Below, piece by piece: positions 1 through 5,911 of a DNA stretch of 8,566 nucleotides. The DNA comes from Chloroflexota bacterium (GTDB taxonomy: Bacteria; Chloroflexota; Dehalococcoidia; DSTF01; JACRBR01). The first letter of the stretch is position 1. Each line of letters starts with the position of its first letter. The stretch covers positions 1 through 8,566 of the forward strand of contig JANXYW010000053.1 in assembly GCA_025355835.1 (NCBI GenBank), written 5' to 3'. The position numbers and the translations under genes were made by a program. A model generated the notes under the pieces. The model did no database searches and was not told the DNA's origin. It worked only from the letters and a program-made list of their open reading frames with translations.

Positions 1-28
1 CGATCCAGTGGCGGCTTAAGAGCAACGA

Positions 29-46
29 GTACGTAACACTACGTAC
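29..46. promoter_or_regulatory. Perfect 7-bp inverted repeat, possible operator
   Basis: GTACGTA (29-35) and TACGTAC (40-46) are perfect inverted copies separated by ACAC. The element lies about 55 bases upstream of the metallo-hydrolase start. It is AT-richer than its surroundings and has no T-tract after it, so it looks more like a protein-binding palindrome than an intrinsic terminator. It could also belong to the 3' end of a gene lying left of the window. The function is unproven. Confidence 0.3.
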
Positions 47-88
47 ACAGCCACGCGAAAGTTCCTCGCCCGGCGGGGCAGAACTCCG

Positions 89-94
89 TATATT
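89..94 (+). promoter_or_regulatory. Candidate -10 box (TATATT) for a leaderless transcript
   Basis: TATATT matches the bacterial -10 consensus TATAAT at five of six positions and stands out in GC-rich DNA. It ends six bases before the ATG at 101, so transcription would start at or next to the start codon. The only Shine-Dalgarno-like bases, GAGG at 96-99, are one base from the ATG, too close to work normally. Both facts fit a leaderless mRNA. I see no good -35 hexamer at the expected spacing, so this remains a candidate. Confidence 0.35.
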
Positions 95-100
95 CGAGGT

Positions 101-781
101 ATGGCTGATCAAGACCCCGTAAACGAGATTATCCTCCGCAAGGTCGTCATCGCGTCATTCCAGGAGAATTGCTGGCTAATCGGCAACCGGCGGACGGGCG
201 AGGCGATCTGCGTCGACCCCGGCGGACAGCCAGACGAGGTGCTGGCGATTGCGCGCGACATGGGCGTGCGCATCAAGTACATCGCCAACTCGCATGCCCA
301 CATCGATCACATCCTTGGCGTTGGGGCCATCCGCGAGGCCACGGGCGCGAAATTCCTCCTGCACCCCGGCGACCTCGAGATGGCGCGGAATACGGCGACG
401 ATAGCGAAGGGTTGGGGGATCGACGTCGCGAATCCGCCCGAACCCGACGCGTTTCTCGCCGACAACGACGAGATCGATGTCGACGGGCTGAAGCTGACGG
501 TGTTCCACACACCGGGACACACGCGCGGCAGCGTCTGCTTTTACGCGAACGGCATCGTCTTTGCGGGCGACACGTTGTTCCAGGGCTCGATCGGGCGCAC
601 GGATCTGCCGGGCGGCGACTACGACGAAGAGATGGCAAGCATCGTCGAGCGGCTGCTGGTGCTGCCTGACGAGACGATCGTGCTGCCGGGCCACATGGAT
701 CAAACGACAATCGGTCACGAGCGGCAGCGAAATCCGTACGTGCTCATGGAGTTGGCGAAACGGGCGGGCGGCGGCGAGTAG
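101..781 (+). CDS. MBL-fold metallo-hydrolase, glyoxalase II (GloB)-like
   Basis: The product is a 226-residue cytoplasmic hydrolase of the metallo-beta-lactamase superfamily, hydroxyacylglutathione hydrolase-like branch. The signature S-HAHIDH places the metal ligands at H65, H67, D69 and H70. Further ligands are H140 in TPGHTRGS, D157 in FAGDTLF and H198 in LPGH, so the binuclear metal site is complete. The stretch GRTDLPGGD (about 166-173) and the ending LPGHMDQTTIGHERQRNPY are typical of small GloB/YcbL-like proteins, which lack the C-terminal glutathione-binding helical domain of true glyoxalase II. The natural substrate is therefore uncertain; a thioester or similar ester is the family expectation. 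There is no signal peptide. The ATG at 101 is the only credible start and lacks a properly spaced ribosome site. The gene ends in TAG and converges on the SRPBCC-like gene. Confidence 0.93.
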   Translation: MADQDPVNEIILRKVVIASFQENCWLIGNRRTGEAICVDPGGQPDEVLAIARDMGVRIKYIANSHAHIDHILGVGAIREATGAKFLLHPGDLEMARNTATIAKGWGIDVANPPEPDAFLADNDEIDVDGLKLTVFHTPGHTRGSVCFYANGIVFAGDTLFQGSIGRTDLPGGDYDEEMASIVERLLVLPDETIVLPGHMDQTTIGHERQRNPYVLMELAKRAGGGE

Positions 782-797
782 TGGCTAGTGGCTAGTG
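780..797. repeat. 7-bp tandem repeat (AGTGGCT) at a gene end
   Basis: AGTGGCT occurs twice in tandem from 780, followed by a partial AGTG copy. It begins inside the TAG stop codon of the hydrolase gene. Short GTGGCTAGTG-type runs are commonly met as dispersed intergenic sequence in some genomes, so this is probably the edge of the repeat-bearing spacer that continues to about 880. Confidence 0.5.
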
Positions 798-835
798 TTC
801 GCGAGAACGCGACTGCTGTGAGCGGGTCGGGCACC

Positions 836-1267
836 TCACCCCCCAGCCCCCTCTCCACGCTGTGGAGAGGGGGAGTCGATTGATGGAATGCTGTCGTCTT
901 CTTCGAGAACTTCGATCTCGGTGCCCTCTACCTCTGCTTTGAGATTTGCGAGCGCCTCGACGAGTGCTATTTCGTAGCCTTGGTCGCGCATGCCGAACGT
1001 CATGATGCGGAAGAAGGTGTATTTCCAGCCGAACGGCGTCAGGCGCGCCGCCACTTCCGTGTGATCAGGCTTCTCTTCCAGCAGGTACGTGAGCCAGCAC
1101 GGAACGCCGCCGATCGTCACCCGCAGTTCGAGCGATCGCGGCGGATCGCGGCGGACGATCTCGAACATATCGCCTGCGTGTTCCGCGGCGTCGCCGAGAT
1201 CCCGCTCGATCGCGGCGTAGATGTCGCGCGCGTCGGCGTGAATGGCGAATGCTTTCTCGATCGGCAT
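836..1267 (-). CDS. Small SRPBCC (START/Bet v1-like) family protein
   Basis: The product is 143 residues with no signal peptide or membrane segment. The opening (PIEKAFAIHADARDIYAAIERDLGD), the central VTIGGVPCWLTYLLEEKPDHTEVAARLTP and the closing helix region (ALVEALANLKAEVEG) follow the beta-helix-helix-beta-sheet-long-helix order of the SRPBCC ligand-binding fold. Members include polyketide cyclases, lipid carriers and many uncharacterised proteins; no ligand can be assigned. The ATG at 1265-1267 has a Shine-Dalgarno-like GGAG about seven bases upstream on its strand. The last dozen or so residues (DSPSPQRGEGAGG) are encoded by a hairpin-forming GC-rich repeat at 836-880 and are unlikely to belong to the fold, so the ancestral protein probably ended earlier, near the acidic EVLEEDD stretch. 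The gene is convergent with the hydrolase and divergent from the lipoprotein gene. Confidence 0.7.
   Translation of the reverse strand: MPIEKAFAIHADARDIYAAIERDLGDAAEHAGDMFEIVRRDPPRSLELRVTIGGVPCWLTYLLEEKPDHTEVAARLTPFGWKYTFFRIMTFGMRDQGYEIALVEALANLKAEVEGTEIEVLEEDDSIPSIDSPSPQRGEGAGG
847..873. repeat. Perfect 12-bp hairpin repeat between convergent genes
   Basis: CCCCCTCTCCAC (847-858) pairs perfectly with GTGGAGAGGGGG (862-873) across a GCT loop. It sits in a larger CTCACCCCCCAGCC-type element starting near 835, a kind of dispersed repeat found in several bacterial genomes. It lies between two convergent genes and inside the 3' end of the minus-strand one. A 12-bp GC-rich stem could stop transcription or protect 3' ends from both sides, but there is no T-tract, so it is called a repeat rather than a terminator. 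Confidence 0.65.
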
Positions 1268-1296
1268 GTTGTGACTCCACGGTGAACGTCAAGTGG

Positions 1297-1322
1297 CGGC
1301 GGCGTGCATCCGCCGACATAAT
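1297..1322 (+). promoter_or_regulatory. Inverted repeat abutting a CATAAT -10-like box
   Basis: In the 101-base gap between the divergent SRPBCC-like and lipoprotein genes, CGGCGG (1297-1302) and CCGCCG (1310-1315) are perfect inverted copies with a 7-base spacer. Directly after lies CATAAT (1317-1322), five of six matches to the -10 consensus and about 47 bases before the lipoprotein ATG. A repressor bound at the palindrome would block such a promoter. No convincing -35 hexamer is visible, and GC-rich palindromes arise easily by chance in this DNA. Confidence 0.25.
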
Positions 1323-1368
1323 ACGCCGGGCCGCGTGCTACGCGCGCGGTGAGGGCAGAGGGGTTTGC

Positions 1369-2577
1369 ATGGGGCGATTGTGGAGCTTGTGGGCGAGCGC
1401 GCTGTGCATCGGCGCAGCTCTGGCAGCGTGCGGGGGCGGTTCGAGCACGAAGCGCGCGACTCCTACGGCGCCTGCGGAGCCATCGGCCTCGATCGAGATC
1501 CCGAAGGGCAAGCAACTCAAGATAGGCGTGTCGGCGGCGCTGAGCGGCGAGCAGCAGAGTCTGGGCGCCGATCTGGCGGACGCCGTCGCGCTGGCCGCCA
1601 AGGACCACGGCGCAATCAAGGGTCGAGCCGCGGTTGTGCTTCGCATGGACGACCGCTGCAGCGACGCCGAGAAAGCCGTCGCCGTCGCGCATTCGCTCGC
1701 GGGCGATGCGGCGGTCGTGGGCGTTGTCGGCCCGATGTGCACGACGGGCGCGCAAGCGGCCGGCAGCGTGTACGAGGCCGCACACGTCGTACACATCGTC
1801 CCATCCGCGACACGCGCGGACCTCTCGGAGCAAGACGAGCGCTTCTTCTTTCGCACGGCATGGCTCGACGATACGCAGGCGCGCGTCCAAGCGACGTACG
1901 CGCGCGAGCAGCTGCATGCCACGACGGCCGTGCTTGTCGATGATGCGGAGCCGTACGGGAAGACGCTAGCCGATGCGTTCGCCATAGCGTTCCAAGAGGC
2001 CGGCGGCACGATCGTGTCACGCGAGCGAATCGAACGCGGGACGACGGACTTCACAGCGTTGGCGCGGAAGGTGAAGAGCGCGAGTCCGGACATCACCGTG
2101 TTCGAGGGACTGAACCCGGAGGGGTTGCTCGTCATCCAGGCGCTTCGCAAGGGCGACTACAACGGCGCCTTCGTCGTTCCGGACGGCGTGATGAACCAGC
2201 GCGACTTCATCGGCGCGGACAAGACCGGCGCGACTGATGGCGCAGTCGCGACGGGTGGCCCGACGCCCGACGCCACGTTCGTCGCGAAGTTTCGCGATGC
2301 GTATCAACGCGCACCTGGCACGCCGTTCGTGTTGCAAGCGTACGACGCCGCGACGGCGTTACTTCGCGCGATCGATGCGGTAGCGACCGAGGGCGCGGAC
2401 GGCGTGTTGGTGATCAATCGGGTGCAATTGGCCGACGCGATGCGTGCGAACAGCATCGATGGACTCACGGGGTCGATTCGATTCGACGAGCACGGCAACC
2501 GCAGCGGCGAGGCTGCGAGAGACGCCGGACTCGTCATCTATCGCGTGGCCGGAGGCAAGTTCGTCGCCGAGCCGTAG
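1369..2577 (+). CDS. ABC transporter substrate-binding lipoprotein, LivK-like (Peripla_BP_6)
   Basis: The product is a 402-residue extracytoplasmic lipoprotein. A short signal (MGRLWSLWASALCIGAALAAC) ends in an LAAC lipobox with the lipidated cysteine at residue 21, followed by a GGGSS/Thr-Pro-Ala linker to about 45. The mature part begins KLKIGVSAALSGEQQSLGADL, the usual first strand and ligand loop of branched-chain amino acid/amide binding proteins. Later segments include VVGVVGPMCTTGAQAA, VVHIVPSATRADLS, AVLVDDAEPYGKTLADAF and GLTGSIRFDEHGNRSGEA, all typical of the two-lobed type I fold. The ATG at 1369 is preferred over an upstream in-frame start at 1249 because it opens directly on the signal peptide and follows a purine-rich GAGGGCAGAGGGG. 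No permease or ATPase genes are adjacent, so it is either an orphan feeder of a distant transporter or a sensor-type binding protein. The ligand is unknown. Confidence 0.88.
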   Translation: MGRLWSLWASALCIGAALAACGGGSSTKRATPTAPAEPSASIEIPKGKQLKIGVSAALSGEQQSLGADLADAVALAAKDHGAIKGRAAVVLRMDDRCSDAEKAVAVAHSLAGDAAVVGVVGPMCTTGAQAAGSVYEAAHVVHIVPSATRADLSEQDERFFFRTAWLDDTQARVQATYAREQLHATTAVLVDDAEPYGKTLADAFAIAFQEAGGTIVSRERIERGTTDFTALARKVKSASPDITVFEGLNPEGLLVIQALRKGDYNGAFVVPDGVMNQRDFIGADKTGATDGAVATGGPTPDATFVAKFRDAYQRAPGTPFVLQAYDAATALLRAIDAVATEGADGVLVINRVQLADAMRANSIDGLTGSIRFDEHGNRSGEAARDAGLVIYRVAGGKFVAEP

Positions 2578-2745
2578 CTATGCGGCTTCCGCCGCGCGAT
2601 CCAGTTCGTCGAGAGCGCGGCACAACGCCTCGTTAAGCAGACGGATCGTCGCGTCGCGATCATCGACTAGCTTCCTCAGCTCGACGACGTTCGTGGACAC
2701 GACTGAGGTCTCGGATTCGGCTCGTTCGGGCTGTTGTTGTTCCAT
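2578..2745 (-). CDS. Short hypothetical protein, predicted coiled coil
   Basis: A 55-residue frame begins MEQQQPERAESETS and continues into VVELRKLVDDRDATIRLLNEALCRALDELDRAAEAA, where leucines, isoleucines and valines recur at heptad-like spacing among charged residues. This predicts one amphipathic helix or coiled coil, possibly an oligomerisation or partner-binding peptide. I do not recognise a family. An upstream in-frame ATG at 2817 would give 79 residues with a very basic N-terminus; neither start has a clear Shine-Dalgarno. CAAAAT, on the minus strand at 2755-2760, could act as a -10 box for a near-leaderless message. Its TAG stop directly abuts the TAG of the lipoprotein gene. Existence as a gene rests on the non-random helix pattern only. 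Confidence 0.4.
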   Translation of the reverse strand: MEQQQPERAESETSVVSTNVVELRKLVDDRDATIRLLNEALCRALDELDRAAEAA

Positions 2746-2847
2746 AGTGCGGCGATTTTGACGCGCGCGCTTGCTGGCCGCTATCAGTAGTTTCCCGCGC
2801 TTCCGCCTGCACCCCATGAATGGCGGGGCGCTCTGGCCGGAATCTGC

Positions 2848-2875
2848 GTTACACAGCCTTTACACAGAGTTTCCC
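2848..2875. promoter_or_regulatory. 11-bp-period direct repeat, candidate PhoB/OmpR-type regulator box
   Basis: GTTACACAG starts at 2848 and TTTACACAG at 2859, exactly 11 bp apart, sharing the 8-mer TTACACAG. A degenerate third unit, TTTCCCGTG, falls at 2870, again 11 bp on. Direct repeats of 6-8 bases with an 11-bp period are the known binding geometry of PhoB, PhoP and other winged-helix OmpR-family regulators, and TTTACA fits the TT-A/C/T-A-C/T-A units described for Bacillus PhoP. The site lies 114 bases upstream of the secreted-protein start and in the divergent gap with the short coiled-coil frame. A regulator of this family is encoded about 0.8 kb downstream. The assignment to that regulator is inference. 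Confidence 0.45.
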
Positions 2876-2988
2876 GTGCGTCCGCCCGCGGTTAACAACG
2901 GAACCGCGCCGCTGCACGATAGTAGCAGCACAAGACATGTACAGGACGCTCCCGCAGGCGGGGCGCATAGGACAGAGGAGGCACGGAT

Positions 2989-3480
2989 ATGTTCAAGAAG
3001 ATCGGAATCGCAGCGGCAGTTCTGGCGGTGGTCAGCATGGCGTTTTCGGCGCTGGCGCCCGTCGCGTCGGCGGCGGAGCCGACGCCGACCGCGCGCATCC
3101 CCAGCGTCGTGCTGCACGGGTCGGGCGTGCTGGACGCGCACGGTACGGGTGTCGCGGCCGTGAAGGGGCTGATGGACTATCACGCCACAGCGGACGAAGG
3201 CATCTTGCTGGTGAAAGACAACAACGGCGACGCACGCGTGGATGTGGACGGCTTCGGCGGGACGGGCGAATGGCGCGGGTTCAAGGCCTACTTCGGTATC
3301 CGCGGCAACGTGCACATCGTCGGCACCGACGTCGCCGTGATCGTCGTCGGCCACGACATCGACCTGCACGTGGCGGGACGTGGTTGGGCGTTCCTTAAGG
3401 GCGAAGGCACGTTTACAGCCAACGGCCGCGGGCCGTTCGAGTGGACGCCAGACGGCGCGTTCGCATCGATCACGCCGTAG
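2989..3480 (+). CDS. Secreted glycine-patterned beta-rich protein of unknown function
   Basis: The product is 163 residues. A classic signal peptide (MFKK, hydrophobic stretch about 5-24, then PVASA) predicts cleavage after A28 in VASA-AEP. A short Thr/Pro linker follows. The mature domain is built from short strands separated by regularly spaced glycines: LHGSGVLDAHGTGVAAVKG, then ILLVKDNNGDARVDVDGFGGTGEW, then YFGIRGNVHIVGTDVAVIVVGHDIDLHVAGRGWAFLKGEGTFTANG. The recurring G-x-G/strand rhythm suggests a beta-sandwich or small beta-helix exposed outside the membrane. There are no cysteines, no lipobox and no visible catalytic motif. An AGGAGG at 2976-2981, seven bases before the ATG, fixes the start and suggests high expression. 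It precedes a two-component system on the same strand and has an 11-bp-period repeat upstream, so it may be a target or signal-sensing partner of that system. Confidence 0.8.
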   Translation: MFKKIGIAAAVLAVVSMAFSALAPVASAAEPTPTARIPSVVLHGSGVLDAHGTGVAAVKGLMDYHATADEGILLVKDNNGDARVDVDGFGGTGEWRGFKAYFGIRGNVHIVGTDVAVIVVGHDIDLHVAGRGWAFLKGEGTFTANGRGPFEWTPDGAFASITP

Positions 3481-3505
3481 GCATAGCCAGCAATCGGCAA
3501 GCCAG

Positions 3506-3534
3506 GGGAGGACGCCCGCCGGGCGCCCTCCCTT
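3506..3534 (+). terminator. Terminator-like GC-rich hairpin after the secreted-protein gene
   Basis: GGGAGG (3506-3511) plus CGCCC (3513-3517) pair with GGGCG (3521-3525) plus CCTCCC (3527-3532), with one A-C mismatch and a GCC loop. The stem begins 26 bases after the stop codon of the secreted-protein gene. Only TT follows, so it lacks a proper U-tract. It probably separates the strongly translated secreted gene from the two-component operon, allowing at most partial read-through. Confidence 0.55.
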
Positions 3535-3550
3535 GCTCAGATCGCCGACA

Positions 3551-3567
3551 TTTATCGAGTTTTACAC
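3551..3567 (+). promoter_or_regulatory. TTTACAC half-site upstream of the response regulator gene
   Basis: TTTACAC (3561-3567) repeats the core of the 11-bp-period box at 2859. TTTATCG (3551-3557) is a weaker copy ten bases before it. They lie about 70-85 bases upstream of the regulator start, where an autoregulatory site would be expected. A weak -10-like GATACT sits at 3602-3607. The 10-bp rather than 11-bp spacing weakens the case. Confidence 0.25.
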
Positions 3568-3636
3568 CCGGCAACCGCGCCTAGCGAGGGCTTCCTGGGA
3601 CGATACTTGCGGGAGCGAACTACGAGAGGATCGATG

Positions 3637-4389
3637 ATGCCCGCCACGACGAAGCACACCGCCGCCACCCCCGCTACCGCGCCCAACACGAGCACTGGCG
3701 TGAAGGTGGTCGTGGTCGATGACGACGAGCACATTCGCGAGTTGGCGTCGCTGTACCTGATGAAGGAAGGATTCGACGTCACGTGCGCAGTCGATGGCAT
3801 CAGCGCCGTGACGACGATCCGCAGTGTGAACCCGAGCCTGGTGGTACTCGACCTGATGCTGCCCGGGATGAGCGGCTTCGATGTCTGCAAGGAAGTCCGC
3901 ACGACCAGCAACGTCCCGATCATCATGCTGACGGCGCGCGACGAAGACGTGGACAAGATTGTCGGGCTGGAGATAGGCGCGGACGACTATCTGACGAAGC
4001 CCTTCAATCCGCGCGAACTGGTCGCGCGCGTCAAAGCGATCTTGCGACGCGCGGAAGCGGGTGCTGCGCCATCGACGACAGGTGTGATCCAGGTCGCGGC
4101 GCTGCGCATCGACAAGCAGCGGCGCGAAGTAACGGCGGCCGGACAGGAGCTGACGCTGCGGACGAAGGAGTTCGATCTGCTTGCGACGCTGGCCGAGAAC
4201 GCGGGCATCGTCCTGACACGCGAGCAGTTGCTTGATCGCGTGTGGGGCTACAACTTCTACGGCGAGACGCGCACCGTCGACGTGCACGTCCAGCATGTGC
4301 GCGCGAAGCTCGCAGGCACCGGCCTGGGCATCGCGACGGTGCGCGGCGTCGGTTACAAACTCGTCGAGAACGCCGAAAGCATGGACTAG
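3637..4389 (+). CDS. OmpR/PhoB-family response regulator
   Basis: The product is a 250-residue cytoplasmic transcription factor. After a Thr/Ala/Pro-rich N-terminal tail of about 20 residues, the receiver domain (about 22-138) shows the acidic pair D28-D29 in VVVVDDDEHI, the phospho-acceptor D72 in VLDLMLPGMSGF, T99 in MLTARDED and K121 in LTKPF, so all phosphorylation residues are present. The C-terminal winged helix (about 150-247) includes LTLRTKEFDLLATLAENAG, the recognition region RTVDVHVQHVRAKL and the wing IATVRGVGYKL, which define the OmpR/PhoB class that binds tandem direct repeats. AGAGGA at 3625-3630 lies six bases before the ATG at 3637; an adjacent ATG at 3634 and a TTG at 3607 are alternatives. 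The kinase gene starts three bases after its stop, so the pair is almost certainly cognate. The signal is not identifiable. Confidence 0.95.
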   Translation: MPATTKHTAATPATAPNTSTGVKVVVVDDDEHIRELASLYLMKEGFDVTCAVDGISAVTTIRSVNPSLVVLDLMLPGMSGFDVCKEVRTTSNVPIIMLTARDEDVDKIVGLEIGADDYLTKPFNPRELVARVKAILRRAEAGAAPSTTGVIQVAALRIDKQRREVTAAGQELTLRTKEFDLLATLAENAGIVLTREQLLDRVWGYNFYGETRTVDVHVQHVRAKLAGTGLGIATVRGVGYKLVENAESMD

Positions 4390-4392
4390 CCT

Positions 4393-5859
4393 GTGTTCAA
4401 GAGCCTGCGCTTCCGGATCATCGCCTCGTTCGTCGTGATCGTGCTCATCACGCTGGGTGCGGCCGGTATCGGACTGTACGCGCGGCTCGGTGGCTATCAG
4501 GAGAAGCTCACGGCGGGGACGCTGCGCCAGATCGCGTCGCCGATCTACTACAACCTCACGCTCAACCCGGCAGGCACGGGTACGGTGCGCGGCGGCGCGC
4601 GACTGCGCGCGGATCTCATCGAGTATCTGCGGCTGCAGCATCAGGACACCGGCGTCATCGTGCTGCTGCTCGACGGCAAAGGCAACGTCATCCCGGAAGC
4701 GATCACCAGCGACAGCCTGCTGACCGAGCACTTCGACGTGCCGCCACCGCCGGCGAAGGGGCCGAACTTCGCGCAACTGCCCGAGGGCAAGCACAAGACC
4801 GTCGACGGGCAATCGTTGTTGTACGTCACGGTGCCGATGCCCGCGGCCGTGCGGTTACAGCAGGCCGGCATCGCCGCGATCGTCGTGGCGCTGCCGCAAT
4901 CGGCAGGACCGAACGTGTACAAGGACTTTCGCCAGCGTCTGTTTCTCGCCGGCCTCATCGGACTGGCGGCGGCGCTGATCGTCGGCCTCGTGCTGTGGGC
5001 GTCGCTCTATCGACCGATGGGCAAGGTGACCAGCGGCATCCGCGCCGTCGCGCGTGGCGATTATAGGCAGCGTGTGCCCGTCTCCGGGCCCAGCGAAGTG
5101 CAAGCGCTAGCGACGGACGTGAATGCGATGGCGGACTCCGTGCAGGCGTCGCAGCGGGCGCTGCGCGAGTTCCTCGCGAACGTCTCGCACGAACTGAAGA
5201 CGCCGCTGACATCGATCCGCGGCTTCTCGCAGGCGATGCACGACGGCACGCTCGACACGCCGGAAGAGCGCGCCCGCGCGGCACGCGTCATCGATGTCGA
5301 GTCGCGGCGGCTGCTCCATCTCGTGGGCGAACTACTCGACCTGTCGCGCATCGAGTCCGGCCAGCAGCGGATGGACCTAGCGGATGTGCGCATCTCGGAA
5401 CTGCTCTCGCACGTGAGCGACGTATTCATGATGCGCGCCGACGAATCGGGCATCGGCTTCGAGGTGAAGGGAGATGCGGACGCCGTGGTCGTCGCGGACT
5501 TCGATCGCGTCGAACAGGTGTTGGGCAACCTGATCGAGAACGCGTTCCGCCACTCGACGAAGGGCGGCACGGTCACCGTGGGGGCCAACGAGACGAACGG
5601 CGGATTCGTTGAACTCTACGTGTCGGACGACGGTGCGGGGATTGCGCGTGAAGATCTGCCGCATGTGTTCGATCGCTTCTATCGCAGCAAAAACGAAACG
5701 GCGGGAAGCGGCGCGGGGCTAGGCCTCGCGATCTCGCGCGAGATCGTACGTGCACACGGCGGCGAGATTCGCGTCGAAGCGCGGGCATTTGGCGGCACCA
5801 TGTTCGCGTTCACGCTGCCGAAGACGGGCCGCGCGCTCCGTCGCGACCACGATACGTAG
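4393..5859 (+). CDS. Membrane sensor histidine kinase (HAMP-HisKA-HATPase)
   Basis: The product is a 488-residue kinase that phosphorylates the regulator encoded just upstream. Transmembrane helix 1 spans about residues 9-28 (IIASFVVIVLITLGAAGIGLY). An extracytoplasmic sensor region follows (about 30-182, with GVIVLLLDGKGNVIPEAI resembling a PAS/Cache-like core strand pair). Transmembrane helix 2 is about 183-205. A HAMP linker (about 206-258) includes YRPMGKVTSGIRAVARGDYRQRV. In HisKA, FLANVSHELKTPLTSIRGF carries phospho-acceptor H266. The ATPase domain has the N box NLIENAFRH (N383), G1 box DDGAGI (412-417), F box DLPHVFDRFYR and G2 box GSGAGLGLAIS (438-448). All catalytic motifs are intact. 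The start is GTG, three bases after the regulator stop and without a clear Shine-Dalgarno, implying translational coupling. The architecture is that of BaeS/PhoR/ResE-like kinases, but the ligand cannot be read from sequence. Confidence 0.95.
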   Translation: MFKSLRFRIIASFVVIVLITLGAAGIGLYARLGGYQEKLTAGTLRQIASPIYYNLTLNPAGTGTVRGGARLRADLIEYLRLQHQDTGVIVLLLDGKGNVIPEAITSDSLLTEHFDVPPPPAKGPNFAQLPEGKHKTVDGQSLLYVTVPMPAAVRLQQAGIAAIVVALPQSAGPNVYKDFRQRLFLAGLIGLAAALIVGLVLWASLYRPMGKVTSGIRAVARGDYRQRVPVSGPSEVQALATDVNAMADSVQASQRALREFLANVSHELKTPLTSIRGFSQAMHDGTLDTPEERARAARVIDVESRRLLHLVGELLDLSRIESGQQRMDLADVRISELLSHVSDVFMMRADESGIGFEVKGDADAVVVADFDRVEQVLGNLIENAFRHSTKGGTVTVGANETNGGFVELYVSDDGAGIAREDLPHVFDRFYRSKNETAGSGAGLGLAISREIVRAHGGEIRVEARAFGGTMFAFTLPKTGRALRRDHDT

Positions 5860-5911
5860 CCACGCGAAGAGCGCCGACGCAGCGCCGGGCGCGCCGATCG
5901 TCGACGCCTAA

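Noticed and set aside
1..19. Possible 3' end of a gene ending at TAA 17-19 (frame reading DPVAA)
   Set aside because: Five codons are too few to support a coding call; the gene would lie outside the window.
1249..1368. N-terminal extension of the lipoprotein gene from ATG 1249
   Set aside because: It would bury the signal peptide and lipobox 40 residues inside the protein and would overlap the divergent SRPBCC-like gene start.
1117..1917. A 266-codon minus-strand frame overlapping the lipoprotein and SRPBCC-like genes
   Set aside because: It is arginine/alanine-rich antisense of well-supported coding DNA, without domain or start signals.
2892..2920. TTAACA (2892-2897) with CACGAT (2915-2920) as a sigma-70 promoter for the secreted gene
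   Set aside because: The spacing is right (17 bases) and the -35 is fair, but the -10 matches only three of six positions, too weak to list as a feature.
3562..4812. A 416-codon open frame on the minus strand opposite the response regulator and kinase
   Set aside because: It is antisense to two genes with intact family motifs; its translation is rich in R, H, Q and D with no recognisable domain, as expected from the complement of GC-rich codons.
4242..5066. A 274-codon plus-strand frame inside the regulator/kinase genes
   Set aside because: Out-of-frame reading of high-G+C codons (runs of R, A, G); the other frame carries complete HAMP, sensor and receiver motifs.
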